From the NCBI GenBank assembly GCA_943787425.1, contig CALSMJ010000004.1, forward strand, positions 434,001 through 498,000: 64,000 nt of DNA. Direction: 5' to 3'. Position 1 is the stretch's first letter; each line of letters starts with the position of its first letter. The notes beneath the pieces were generated by a model, which worked only from the letters and a program-made list of their open reading frames with translations, did not search any database and was not told the origin of the DNA. This DNA comes from an uncultured Pseudomonadales bacterium (GTDB lineage: Bacteria; Pseudomonadota; Gammaproteobacteria; Pseudomonadales; Azotimanducaceae). The position numbers and the translations under genes are program-made. Shown in pieces: positions 17,179 through 27,384 of this stretch.

Positions 17179-19321
17179 CTATTCTGGGAAATAGTGAATG
17201 GGCGACGACCAGGCACGCTCTTGAATCGTGGTCGGCAGATCGGGTCTCGGTGCAACCCCGGCCCGGGTCGCGTCCCAGGTTGACCAGCGGCAGGTGGGGT
17301 TCTCTATCACTCGCGCATAATAGAAAGCGCGCTGTTCTGGCTGAAAAGCCGGGTCATGCCACAAGGCCGATAATTGTCCTGCCCCTGTTTCAGCATTGAT
17401 CGAGCAGTCACGGATATCGACCTGAGCGCCGTTGTCGGGGCATCGACTGGTTTTTGGATTAACCGCTGCGCCACCAGCGCAAGCGACATCAATCACTGCT
17501 TCGTGAGTGCCCTCTGCATCGATCCAACCTTTGATCATTTGTAACCGTTGTAATGGGGCGCTTTCGGTATCTGCGGATGCCATAACCAGAAACCCGGGAC
17601 CCTCGAGCGCCATCGGCTGAGCGCCTTCAACAGCGGGGCCAGGTCCGAGCGACGCCGCCCATGGTGACGCCGCTTGCGTAGGCTTGCTGGATACCGTCGG
17701 CCTCGGTCAGCATGTCCTCATCAAAACCATACCCGGCAAACAGGCGTATTTGAATGCGCGGACCTGAGGTCGCAAAGACTTCTTTTCTGCGAAAGGCGCT
17801 GTAGAGGGATTCTCGTGTATTTTCTTCTGCCCATGCTGCCGCTAATCCGGAAGCACCAAAGGTCGGGGTTGCGCCTGCCGTGTAGATGTCTCCGTTAATT
17901 CTGACTCTCGAATTACCGCGCCCGACCGCTTTCAGCGTCTGGTAGCCAAGCTCTCCTAATAGGCCGGTTTGCGGTAGCGAGCCGCGCTGCTCTCCTGTGC
18001 TTGATATCAAGCCCAACTTCGAAACGAAGTTCGATTCGTAATTTTGACTTGCGGCTGAGTGGGTGTCGCTCGAGCCGATAAAGCCGAATCGATAAGGGTT
18101 TACTGTGCCTTGCTGCGCTAACGTCAGTCCGCTTAATAGCGCTTCTCGCACGTAGGATCCTTCTACCTGGCTCAGTGCGTTAGTTGCGACGCGATACGGC
18201 ATGATTTCAAAACCTGCCCATTCATCCCGCGACGATAAAACCGGGTGAGTTTCTGAGGTTCCCTTAACTTGGGTGATTTCAACGATGGGTTCATTGCGGA
18301 TGCGCTGCTCTGCGTAGGCATCATCGAACGGATTACCGGCCCAGTCAGCGAGCTTAAACATTTGCCCGTTTGATCCATTAGAATTGTGGGGAATTGCCAG
18401 ACTTTCTACGCCTTTGGCTCGGAGGTCGTCCATCCACTGCCAAAGATCTTCGGGGTTAGCCGAATGGAATCTTGAAAACGGCTCCCTGGGCAGTTGCTCG
18501 GTTCCTTTAAACACAACGTTTCTGTGTAGGTTGCCCATATCAGGGGTGCTGGAAGTGTATTCGTAGGCTGCAAAGGTCGTGAACCGACCGGGATCATTAA
18601 ACTGATCTGCTGCGTCAATTGAATCACGCCAGGCACTTCTCACAACACCCAGCACTTCCTCACGATCCAGGTCGCCTGATGCGATCTGCCCAATTGCGTT
18701 GGGCAAAAAGGTCGAGAAGGTCGAAAGTCGATTTAAGATACTGAACAAACCAGCGCCCATATTTTCAGGTGCATTGAGATCGTGATAGGGCTCGGAGAAT
18801 TCATTTTTTGAGAATGCTGTGCTTGTATCAGCCGCTGCTTTCACCAACCCTAAGAACATTGCATGGTCTGTTACGGCATAAAAATCCATTGGCCTTGAGA
18901 GCTGCATATTGAAACCAGCGGGATTGGCAATTGCCTCACCTTTTGCGAAACGATACGCATCATAGGGCGTCGCGAGCGTGCCAAAAGCATAGCCATCGAA
19001 AGAGTAGGTCGTGTGCACATGCAGATCACCAAAGTACGCTTTGCGCTCTGCGACTGCTTTCTTGGGTTCAACGCCTATGGCCGATGGTGGCGCTTGCTCG
19101 CGAACAAGAAGTTCTGTTTCTGTCTCAAAGACACTTGCCATCATGCCAGCCCTTTGCTCGGCTAACTGAGCATCTGTTTCAGCCGTAATGGCAATCGCTC
19201 GTTCACTGGTGTGCCGGTCCTGCGGAAGACTCAAGTCTGGCTCATCGGAACATGACGTTAAGAGCAATCCCAATGCAATCATCGCTAAGCAATTGGTTTT
19301 GAATCTGAGATTTTTCGTCAC
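17179..19321 (-). CDS. DUF3604 lipoprotein (second copy), one frameshift
   Basis: A lipoprotein of about 710 residues with a DUF3604 domain, a PHP-like metal-dependent hydrolase fold of unknown substrate. The GTG at 19321 has GAGGAG 7 nt upstream. The signal ends in the lipobox 'LLLTSC'. Metal-binding motifs: 'YFGDLHVHTTYSFDGYAFG', 'FYAVTDHAMFLG', 'SLAIPHNSNGSNG', 'GSSDTHSAASQ'. The frame changes near 17655, after 'GVTMGG'; the C-terminal part then continues to HYFPE in the next frame ('GWIDAEGTHEAVIDVACAGG'). The upstream paralogue shows the intact order, so a one-base indel is likely. It starts at the very end of that paralogue, indicating a tandem duplication in one operon. Confidence 0.87.
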
Positions 19322-19323
19322 AA

Positions 19324-21403
19324 TTATCTCCTCACTGGGGTTGAGTTCGCGTCTGCACCGGTATTCGGAACGTACTGAATTGGCGAAGACCATGCACGTT
19401 CCTGGAGCGTTGCTGCCAGATCAGAACGCGGCTGTGTGCCTGCACGGATCGCGTCCCATGTATTCCACCGACAGGTTGGGTTCTCGAGTACACGGGCATA
19501 GTAAAAAGCGCGCTCATTGGCGTTAAAGTTTGGGTCAGTCCATAGGACCCGCAGCTCACTGCTGCCCGTTTTAGCACTATAACTGCAATCGCTCAAATTC
19601 ACCGTGGCGCCGTTGTCCGGACAGCGGTTTGTGGTCGGGTTGATCTCGGCGCCTCCGGCGCAAGCCACATCAATGACTGCTTCATGGGTTTCGCCAGTGG
19701 CATCGATCCAGCCTTTGATGATCTGAAGTCGTTGCAGGGGCGCACTATTGGCATCTGCTTGCGCCCACAGGGCGAATCGAGGTGGCCTGCCGGTCCCATC
19801 AGGATCAGGTGCCAGGTCTGCCCCCATGGTGACACCCAGGGCATAGGCACGAGCGACCCCACCCGTCGTTTCCAGCAAATCATCGGGTAATCCGTACCCT
19901 GCAAAAAACCGCAAGCGCATGCGCGGGCCAGATGTTGCGAAGGTTTCTTTCCGTCGTAACGCCGCGTAGATCGATTCGCGGGTATTTTCTTCGGCCCACA
20001 CCGCAGCAAGACCTGAGGCGCCAAATTCAGTGGTTTGGCTACCCAAATAATTTTTACCATCAACTTCTGCGACCGACTGACCCGGCATGATTCCGATCAT
20101 CAGGCCTTCCAAAAAGCCCACCGGAACCGAGCCACGCAGGTCAGCCTCTGCGGACAAGACACCCAATTTCGAAATAAAGTTGGCTTCATCATTTTGCGAT
20201 GTGCCCGTATGGGTATCACTGGATCCGATAAAGCCAAAGGCAAAGGGGTTGGTGATGCCCCGCGCTTCTAGGGCCATTCCTTGCCGCAAAGCTTGTCGCA
20301 CGTAACTCCCTTCGGGTTTGCTGGCGACCGGCGCCCCCATCCCAACGCCTCTTGTGCTCACTAACTCGAAGTCTGCCCACTCATCTCGGGTCGACAAAGC
20401 AGGATGCGTTTCAGACGTTCCTTTGATTTGAGTGATTTCAACCAGTGGCTCGTTTCGAATACGCTGGACTGCATAGTCATCATCGAAGGGATCACCCGCC
20501 CAATCCTCTAGCTTAAACATATGGCCGTTAGATTTATTGGCGTTGTGCGGGATGGCCAGAGACTCAACGCCTGCTTCCCGTAGGGTATCCATCCAGTCCC
20601 ACAGATCTTCGACGTTAAGCGAGTGCATCCGTGAAAACGGCACCTCTGGCACGCGGTCACTATTCTTGAAGATCACGTTGCGATGCAGGCTACCATTATC
20701 CTCTGCTGTGATTGAGTACTCGTAGGCAACAAAGGTTGTGAAGTTGCCCGGATCGTTGTGTTCATCTGCGGCATTGATAGAGTCCGCCCACGCGCTGCGA
20801 GTGATCGCCAGTGGCTCTTCAGGGTCGAGTGTTCCGTCAACAATGGCAGCGGCGATGGCACGGGCGACCGCAAAGCTTCTCATCCGGTCCAAGATGCTCC
20901 AGCGATCCATATTGTCTGGTGCATTCAGGTCGTGCAGAACTTTCGAAAAAGGGTACTTCGAAAAATCACTAGTGGTATCGGCCGCAACAGGCGACACGCC
21001 CATAAAAAACCCATGATCGGTAACGCCATAAAAGTCCAGTGGCTCGCGGAGTTGTAGGTCAAAGCCTGCGGGATGTTTGATCGCTTCGCCTTTTGCAAAG
21101 CGATAAGCATCGGAGGGGGATGCCAGGGTGCCAAAAGCGTAGGCGTCAAACGAGTATTTCGTGTGCACATGCAGGTCACCAAAGTAGGCGTTGCGCGCTT
21201 CATTCCGGTGCCTAATAGTCGTTGTCGGTTCATCGACTGCGGCGTTGTTGCTGGATCGTCGATCAATGATCGTATGCTCAGTTGCAAACAAGGGTTGCCT
21301 GATGGCGGTTCGTTGCTCCTGGCTCTTGTTGATTACCACCACCGCAACTGGCCAGCAGTAGCCCAGCTACGAAGCAAGCTGCTTTTAGACTTCGTCCTAT
21401 CAA
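19324..21403 (-). CDS. DUF3604 lipoprotein (first copy), frameshift after signal peptide
   Basis: The main frame (from 21342) gives a 672-residue DUF3604 protein with 'NAYFGDLHVHTKYSFDAYAF', 'FYGVTDHGFFMG', 'SLAIPHNANKSNGH' and 'GSSDTHTGTSQND', the putative metal ligands. It lacks a signal peptide in that frame. Just upstream, another frame encodes a lipoprotein signal from TTG 21401-21403 (GGAG 7 nt before), ending 'VAGLLLASCGGG'. The two frames must join between about 21290 and 21345, so one base is probably gained or lost there. Across the overlap it is highly similar to the downstream paralogue. First gene of the operon, divergent from the TetR gene. Confidence 0.85.
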
Positions 21404-21452
21404 TTTTTCGCTCCAAGCTCTGATGTACAAGGTTATGACGATGACTACTTAC

Positions 21453-21467
21453 TTAGCATTATGCTAA
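21453..21467. promoter_or_regulatory. Palindromic operator between DUF3604 and TetR genes
   Basis: Perfect inverted repeat TTAGCA-TTA-TGCTAA in the 130-nt divergent intergenic space. Size and position fit a TetR-family operator controlling both directions. Binding by the adjacent TetR protein is inferred. Confidence 0.6.
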
Positions 21468-21535
21468 ATTGTACGTTACAAATGGTATCCCTCTGACCGT
21501 CATCTCGCAAGTCAGACGCAGTAAAGGAGCGGCGC

Positions 21536-22177
21536 GTGTCTAAAACAATCAAAGATTCCCAGTCAAAAAAGACGATAAAACCAAAGCGCAGTCGCGCGGA
21601 TACGGAGCAACGTTTGATTGACGTTGCCCTTGAATTGATCAGGGGCAATGGGGTGTTGGCCGGGCTCAATCTTCGTCAGGTTGCCGATGGTGCGGGCGTC
21701 AATCGAGGCAACATCTATCACTATTTCGGATCAAGACAAGAGCTTCTGCGCGCCGCGATCAATCGGCAATTCGCCGCACTCGTCGACGCTTTAAAAAAAG
21801 GTAAAACCCAAGCCCAAGCGGGATTTGTTACGCGGCGGCTTCGGGGCTTTCAAACGAACGTCGGCAACGACACCAACGACAGTATGCTTCGTGCGCTGCT
21901 CGTGCTTGATGGCGATGACACGGTTGATCCAATCCCACTCTATGAGATGCAACTTAGTCAACTAAGGCAAGACGTCATCGATGGAGACATTGACCGCGGT
22001 CATGATCTTGATGCCTTACAGGTGGCAATCTCTGCTTTTTTTCGGGGTTATCGAATCTTCCGTTTACCTTATGCGAGGCGCGTTGGTATTGACCCTAATG
22101 AGCTCGATGATCGCGTTGGCAAGATTCTGCGCACCTGGCTCGAGGCAATGGCGCAGCCGGCTAAAGATGATCGATAG
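21536..22177 (+). CDS. TetR-family transcriptional regulator
   Basis: A 213-residue regulator. The N-terminal helix-turn-helix is clear: 'TEQRLIDVALELIRGNGV' then 'NLRQVADGAGVNRGNIYHYF' and GSRQELL. The C-terminal ligand domain is divergent and gives no ligand clue. The GTG at 21536 follows AAAGGAG. The basic Lys/Ser-rich N-terminal tail is unusually long (about 20 residues). It is transcribed away from the DUF3604 cluster across a short region with a palindrome, the classic arrangement for a local repressor. The cluster is therefore its likely target. Confidence 0.88.
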   Translation: MSKTIKDSQSKKTIKPKRSRADTEQRLIDVALELIRGNGVLAGLNLRQVADGAGVNRGNIYHYFGSRQELLRAAINRQFAALVDALKKGKTQAQAGFVTRRLRGFQTNVGNDTNDSMLRALLVLDGDDTVDPIPLYEMQLSQLRQDVIDGDIDRGHDLDALQVAISAFFRGYRIFRLPYARRVGIDPNELDDRVGKILRTWLEAMAQPAKDDR

Positions 22178-22303
22178 GTCGCGGCCGGGCATTCTTCCCA
22201 TGGCGCCATTAGCCGCGATGATAGGGCGGCAGCGCAACTCAGATCGTAAAAAGCGATCGGCTTTCATCGGCTGCCCGGACTGAGCGAGCCCTTCGAGGGC
22301 CGC

Positions 22304-22801
22304 GTGATCGGGTCCAAACTTGATGCGGCGCCTGATTTTGGCCCAAGGTTTGGGAAAAAGGTAAAAATCACCGGCCGCGATCCAAGATTGGGTGCGCCTC
22401 AGGCCGGTGCAGCAGGTGCTGATCGAGCAGCACTGGCTTTGCGCTTTCCAACGGCTGCAACAGTGCGCGTCAATCGCGATGTTGAGGCTGCGCGCAATGC
22501 CAGCAGAGCGGCTCTCTGCAAACGATATCACCCGATTCCCCACCCCGATTATGACTCGCAATTACGGCAAATGGGGTTTGCTGAATTTGCGGACCAGGCG
22601 AGTCGGTTAATGCCGGCTGGCAAGTTGCGTGAGGCGATGGCTTTAGTGCCGAATGAGGTGGTTGATCGATCGATCATAACGGGTAATGTCGAACAATGTG
22701 CCAAGAGAATTCAGGCGTTCGCTGGCGTGGCAGATGAACTCAAGCTTGCTCGAACCGGGCAACGAAACGATACTGGCACGATGGCTGACTATGAGGATTG
22801 A
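22304..22801 (+). pseudogene. C-terminal remnant of an LLM-class flavin-dependent oxidoreductase
   Basis: The ORF's last 110 residues resemble the C-terminus of luciferase-like (F420/flavin) oxidoreductases: 'TVRVNRDVEAARNASRAALC', 'IPHPDYDSQLRQMGFAEFAD', 'MALVPNEVVDRSIITGNVEQ', 'CAKRIQAFAGVAD'. About 200 residues of the usual N-terminal barrel are missing, and the first 45 residues look unrelated. No ribosome site is present. It appears to be a decayed gene between the TetR regulator and ridA. Confidence 0.5.
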
Positions 22802-22978
22802 TTGCAGCTGATCAGCACCTCGGTACAGTAGGGCTTAAAAATTTGGCCGACGCGTTTTGGGGTGCGAGAGGACGTCTCGTAAAGTCTGGGAAGTCCAGCC
22901 GGCGCAATAGCGCCTCAACAGAAAAGCGGAAGCAGATTGTGAGAAATCTGTTTTTTAATTGTCAAGAAGGAGTAATCC

Positions 22979-23353
22979 ATGCCCATTCAAGTCATCGTTC
23001 CGGAATCTGCACGCAAAACTTACGACAATTGGCACTTTGCGCCAGCCGTACAACACGACGATCTCATTTTCTTTTCGGGTGTTGTGGGAAGTGGCAGTTC
23101 TGCCGAGGAGGAGTTTAGAAACGCGTGGGCTTCCCTTGGTGAAACGCTCGACGCGGCCGGGGTTGGTTATCAAGATATAATCGATACGACGATCTATATG
23201 GTGGCGTTACAGAAAAATACAGCGGCTATGGCCAAGGTGAAAGATGAATTCATCAAAGCGCCTTATCCAGCATCGACTTGGATTGGCATAACCGAACTGG
23301 TTATTCCGGGTGCGCGCGCAGAGATTAAAGTGATCGCGCGTAAACCCAAATAA
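22979..23353 (+). CDS. RidA/YjgF-family protein
   Basis: A 124-residue trimeric-fold protein of the Rid family. Members deaminate reactive enamine/imine intermediates; subfamilies vary. Family landmarks: 'DDLIFFSGVVG', 'AGVGYQDIIDTTIYMV' and, at the end, 'PYPASTWIGITELVIPGARA' with EIKVIA. The Arg that binds the carboxylate in archetypal RidA ('ARVEV') is replaced by Ala-Glu here, so it may belong to another Rid subgroup. AAGAAGGAG precedes the ATG by 6 nt. It could have been cotranscribed with the LLM oxidoreductase whose remnant lies upstream, an association known from pyrimidine-degradation-type operons. Confidence 0.85.
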   Translation: MPIQVIVPESARKTYDNWHFAPAVQHDDLIFFSGVVGSGSSAEEEFRNAWASLGETLDAAGVGYQDIIDTTIYMVALQKNTAAMAKVKDEFIKAPYPASTWIGITELVIPGARAEIKVIARKPK

Positions 23354-23516
23354 ATTTGTTGCAGCAAGGCTCGGCGAACGTGCTGTTGTCGGCTTACCCG
23401 GTGTTCAGGCCGTGCGCCGGGTGTGGGACGCAGTCAGTATGACTCCTGATCAGAAGGCCCATACGCCGGGCAGGCGGTGACGGCGCGACGCGGCTCAGGC
23501 CGCACAGCTAACCGCG

Positions 23517-24372
23517 CTAGTGGGTACCGATTTCGATTTTCTGAGCGGCGCGATCCAATACGCGCTCAGGTGGCAACAATTCAAGCCCTTCGGTTTCGTC
23601 AAACGGGTCACTGTAATAACCCAAGGCATACTCGCCCTGGGTATAGCCTAGCAAATCCTGAAGCACTGGGATCGAAGTCCTTGGCAATGCTCGGCGGACA
23701 AGATAGGTATTGGTTCTCTTCTTGGCGTAACCAGCCTAAGCAGTACGTTAAATTGATGCCCATACGCATGTTTTCAGAAGTATTTGCGCCGCCGCTGTGG
23801 AGTACGCTGCCAGTATAGAAAAACACCGAGCCCTTGGGCATTTCGGCCTGAACGATCTCTTCTGGCTTGGGTTGCCGTGCCCATGACCATTTATGACTAC
23901 CCGGCACGCATTGGGTCGCGCCATTTTCGGCGCTAAAGTCCGTCAGTGCCCAAATGGTATTCAGCTGCGGCTCAATGTCCTTGGGTAGATACTTTCCCCA
24001 TGCCAAGCGATCCCGATGGATTGCTTGCGCCGCACCACCAGGATTAATTTGTATCACTTGAGTGAGGTGCAAAATAATTTTACGGGTGTAGGGCTGCAAA
24101 AAACGGTTCGCGGTGGTCAGCGCAAGCTCGTTGACAATCAAATCTCTGCAGGCGGCAGAACGCGCCGCCAACGCGCCGGTGCGCTTCGTTGCCCGACCCG
24201 TAAAATCATCTCGTCCCATCGGCGTTCTATCGACAAAGGGTAAGACCTCGGCCGTCAGCGTATCAACAGCCTGTGTCCGAGCAGATCTTGAACGATGACG
24301 GCGCCGTTTTCCTGAAGCTCTGCTAGGACTTGATCGGGGCTCGCATCCTTGCTCAACGTATTAAGTGGCATC
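23517..24372 (-). CDS. Phytanoyl-CoA dioxygenase family protein, two frameshifts
   Basis: A Fe(II)/2-oxoglutarate oxygenase of about 285 residues, assembled from three frames. The ATG at 24372 starts [20 protein letters not shown]; the frame changes near 24275. The middle part (24240-23660) carries the HxD '[10 protein letters not shown]', then '[12 protein letters not shown]' and the distal His in '[20 protein letters not shown]'. The frame changes again near 23660 and the tail reads '[20 protein letters not shown]', ending at a TAG at 23517. Family-like sequence on both sides of each break argues for one-base indels rather than long-standing decay. It has little resemblance to the PhyH gene at 5.5 kb beyond the fold. 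Confidence 0.82.
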
Positions 24373-24596
24373 GTGACGCCTCAGAGGTGAATCTTTCTAA
24401 AAAGGTACCGTAATTGCGCTTTAAAAGACAATCCCATCAAGGCGGGCCGGGCGGGTTGACTAGGGCGTCGGCGATGAGTCTTTAAGGCGTGACCTTCGTT
24501 TTGAGTGAGGCGCGATGGTTTGATCGTTCTTAAACAAGGTCACAACTGGGGAAGCCTTGAAAGGTTCATAACCCGCGTTCATAGCTTTTCTTCAGG

Positions 24597-25538
24597 CTAT
24601 CGTTTGCCGATATCAAACACGACCTTAATCGCGCCAGCCGCCCGGTCCCCGGCCGTGTGAAAAGCCTCTGTCACACCATCCAACGGATAACGGTGCGTTA
24701 TAAGCGCCTGTGCAATGTCAGGATATTGGTGCAGAAGGGTCCTGGCTTCATCGAAACTGCGACTGGGACTTTTACAATAATAACCAGCAGCGGGAATCAG
24801 CACCGCTTCCTTGGCCCAAAATGCCTGTTCAAGGTTGGTGGGCTCCCAAAACATGCCCACCAAACCGATGCGCCCCATTGGTTTTACCCGGGTGGTGGAC
24901 TGTTTTAAGGATGCGGCGCTACCAATGGCGTCCATCACAACATCATAATGGCCATCCGCGCGGAGCTTGCCACCCAGCCGCTCTGCGGCCTGTTGCTGAT
25001 GCGGATAGCGGGCGGTAATGTCGTAGGCGATGCCGCGCCCCCGGAGCACCGCGCCGATCGCGAGCCCAATCGGACCCGCCCCAATGACAAGCACTCGATC
25101 GGCCTCACGAACGCGGGCACGTTCGACGCCGTGCACCGCAACCGCCAGTGGTTCCACCAGGCTGGCAATGGCCACGTCAAGGCCGCTCGGCAGCTCAATT
25201 AATTTTTCAGCGGGAACCCTAATAAACTCAGCCATGCCGCCATCAGCCATAACGCCCAATAAGGAAAACCCCTGCTCGCAATGAATGCTATGACCCGCAC
25301 CACAAAAACCGCATTGGCCACAACCGTGAAGTGGCTCAATGGCCACGGCGCGACCGTCGTCGGTGATCCCGGCAAATTCGTGGCCGATAATATTATCGCC
25401 AAAATAACCGGTCGCCATCATATGCAGATCGGAGCCGCAAATAGAGGATGCGATCACCTTGACCCTGACGCCCTCGCCTGTGGGGGCCGGCACGTCAACC
25501 AGTACGGGGCTTTTATCGATGACCTTAATGGCTTTCAT
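24597..25538 (-). CDS. Zinc-dependent alcohol dehydrogenase (MDR family)
   Basis: A 313-residue zinc-containing dehydrogenase using NAD(P). The catalytic zinc ligands appear in 'SSICGSDLHM' (Cys) and 'NIIGHEFAG' (His-Glu). The structural zinc site is 'CGQCGFCGAGHSIHC'. The nucleotide fold motif is 'RVLVIGAGPIGLAIGA'. Threonine- or sorbitol-dehydrogenase-like enzymes are the closest type, but the substrate is open. At 313 residues it is about 30 shorter than typical, through a compact Rossmann part. The ATG at 25538 follows GAGGTG. No partner gene is within 200 nt. Confidence 0.86.
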   Translation of the reverse strand: MKAIKVIDKSPVLVDVPAPTGEGVRVKVIASSICGSDLHMMATGYFGDNIIGHEFAGITDDGRAVAIEPLHGCGQCGFCGAGHSIHCEQGFSLLGVMADGGMAEFIRVPAEKLIELPSGLDVAIASLVEPLAVAVHGVERARVREADRVLVIGAGPIGLAIGAVLRGRGIAYDITARYPHQQQAAERLGGKLRADGHYDVVMDAIGSAASLKQSTTRVKPMGRIGLVGMFWEPTNLEQAFWAKEAVLIPAAGYYCKSPSRSFDEARTLLHQYPDIAQALITHRYPLDGVTEAFHTAGDRAAGAIKVVFDIGKR

Positions 25539-26434
25539 GGCGCACCTCGCTTGACTACTTTTGTTGCCTTATATCACTCAAAGTATTACTCAAACGCTGA
25601 CCAATAGGACCAGTACCTAGAGTTTGTGTGCCAGTATTTGTTCGCCCATAACCTTGGCACACAACCCGTGTTCTGTCATTCGGGGTACACGGGTTTTACA
25701 AGGTGTCGCGCATGGCTGATGGCTAAATAGGCGCGCCAGGGAAGATCAGGTTTTGCCCTTTTTCACCGCGGTTCGGCAAGGTTTCGAATCCGCGGGACGC
25801 GTTATGCCAACCCAAGGTCATGGTATGGCAAAAGAAAACGTCGCCGGCGAGGGAGTACACCCTTTCCTGGCGGCAGAAATGGTATCAGCGGTTGCCGACC
25901 TGCGCGTCATGATAACGGCCGTGCATCCGCCGGATGGGCCTTGTTAGAACACTTTACTTTACCGGGCATACAATTGGTCTAATCAATTTGATGCTGGGGT
26001 CACAAAGATCCGCTTGCTTTTTTGGGGATGCAATTAAGGCGATCATTCCGCTGCGATGTGATTCAACAGGGCACCCTCAAAAGTCACGGGTTGACGTCGG
26101 GTATCAGCAACAATGCGGCAGCAATTGTCATGGTGCGAACCTCCCCTGCTCACAGGTGCGGGGTTTGGCTTCGCCATAGGCATACAACTTGACCAGCTTG
26201 TCTCCGACGGCTTCAAGGCAGCGTGCTTTGCACCTCGGGTGGCTTCGTGGCAATTCAGTTTCCAGACCCGTTTTAAATCGCAAGCACTCGACCTTTGGCT
26301 TTGGCGACTTCACGCGCTGAATCCCCGTCGGGCCCGCGACCGATCGATCTACCTCGATTTACAGAGGTATCGGCGAGCGCTTTGGGCAGGTCCGCGAGAT
26401 ACCGATCGGCATGACCCTTAGATGTAAAAGCGCA
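25539..26434. other. Intergenic stretch with decayed coding traces
   Basis: About 900 nt. Several ORFs of 60-100 codons overlap on both strands without start signals. A minus-strand frame around 25730-25870 ('AGDVFFCHTMTLGWHNASR') faintly resembles a PhyH C-terminus, but it is too short and broken to call. No terminator or repeat was recognised. Confidence 0.4.
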
Positions 26435-27193
26435 TTAAAGGTTGCGGCGCTTTCGTGTCAGGGCGCGCCAAGCGGTGTTGGCTGCCCTTGAACCCAAAAA
26501 AGGGCGCGTTAATCGATAAATACGGCCCGGAATAATGGTTTCTCGTCCAGCAAGAGACGCTTTTTCGGTCTCCCTGACAACCTGCTCTGGGCTGAGCCAC
26601 ATCCATTTTGGCACTTGTCGGTTTAAATGATGAAGCCCTGCTCGCTCATGAATGTTGGTCCTAACGTAGCCGGGTAGACTGATCGTGACAGAGACCCCGT
26701 GAGGTTTGAGTTCGCTGTGGATCGAGCGACCAAAGGCCGTGATACCGGTCTTTGCACTGGCGTAGATCGAGGAGTTGGGCATCGGCGTCTCGGCTGCGAT
26801 GCTTGAGATGATAATAATGCGGCCGTGGCCACGAGATTTCATGATGGGGGCTGCCCACTGCACGAGATCGATGACCCCACCACACAGTAAATACTGCAAT
26901 TTGGCGGATTCACTTTGGCTGAGGGTGCCGACCGATCCTACCTTGGTAATGCCCGCATTGGCGATGATGAGATCTGGTACCGACGCGGCGCTTGTCAGTT
27001 GCTGGACACCGTCGAAAGATGCCAGGTCGACGGGATAGCAATGCACAGGGCCGTCCAGTTCAGCTGCCGTGTTCATCAGGCGATTCTCCGATTGGGCAGC
27101 GAGATCTACACGCCAACCAAGCCCCGCTAGGTAATGGGCATAAGCGCGGCCAATGCCAGATGAGCCGCCGGTAATGAGAGCGCGTTGTTGCAT
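26435..27193 (-). CDS. Short-chain dehydrogenase/reductase
   Basis: A 252-residue classical SDR. The cofactor motif 'ALITGGSSGIGRAYAHYLAG' is at the N-terminus. 'LIIANAGITKVG' is the NAG motif, Ser of 'IIISSIAAETPMPNSS' and Tyr-x3-Lys in 'IYASAKTGITAFG' form the catalytic set, and 'SLPGYVRTNIHERAG' follows. An Ala rather than Arg/Asp at the end of the second strand ('WRVDLAAQSENRL') leaves cofactor preference open. The C-terminus is basic ('ALTRKRRNL'), which suggests membrane association. Substrate unknown; it stands alone. Confidence 0.87.
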   Translation of the reverse strand: MQQRALITGGSSGIGRAYAHYLAGLGWRVDLAAQSENRLMNTAAELDGPVHCYPVDLASFDGVQQLTSAASVPDLIIANAGITKVGSVGTLSQSESAKLQYLLCGGVIDLVQWAAPIMKSRGHGRIIIISSIAAETPMPNSSIYASAKTGITAFGRSIHSELKPHGVSVTISLPGYVRTNIHERAGLHHLNRQVPKWMWLSPEQVVRETEKASLAGRETIIPGRIYRLTRPFLGSRAANTAWRALTRKRRNL

Positions 27194-27384
27194 TGGGTGA
27201 GTCTAGCGTTTTTTTACGCGGCTTTCGCCGGTAGAGCTTGAACGGGGGTACGAAAAGCAGCTGTTGAGCCACTATAGCCTTGGGGGCGGTTCAGGTGGCG
27301 TTTTACCGAAGTCTTACCAGCCGAGCTGCGGGGTCCGCTGCGGGCGCGAGAGCGAGATGCTCTCGGCCACAGATGCTTGCCAAC

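Noticed and set aside
25700..26430. Possible decayed PhyH or other genes on the minus strand
   Set aside because: Similarity is restricted to short fragments and the frames are broken; not enough to call a pseudogene.
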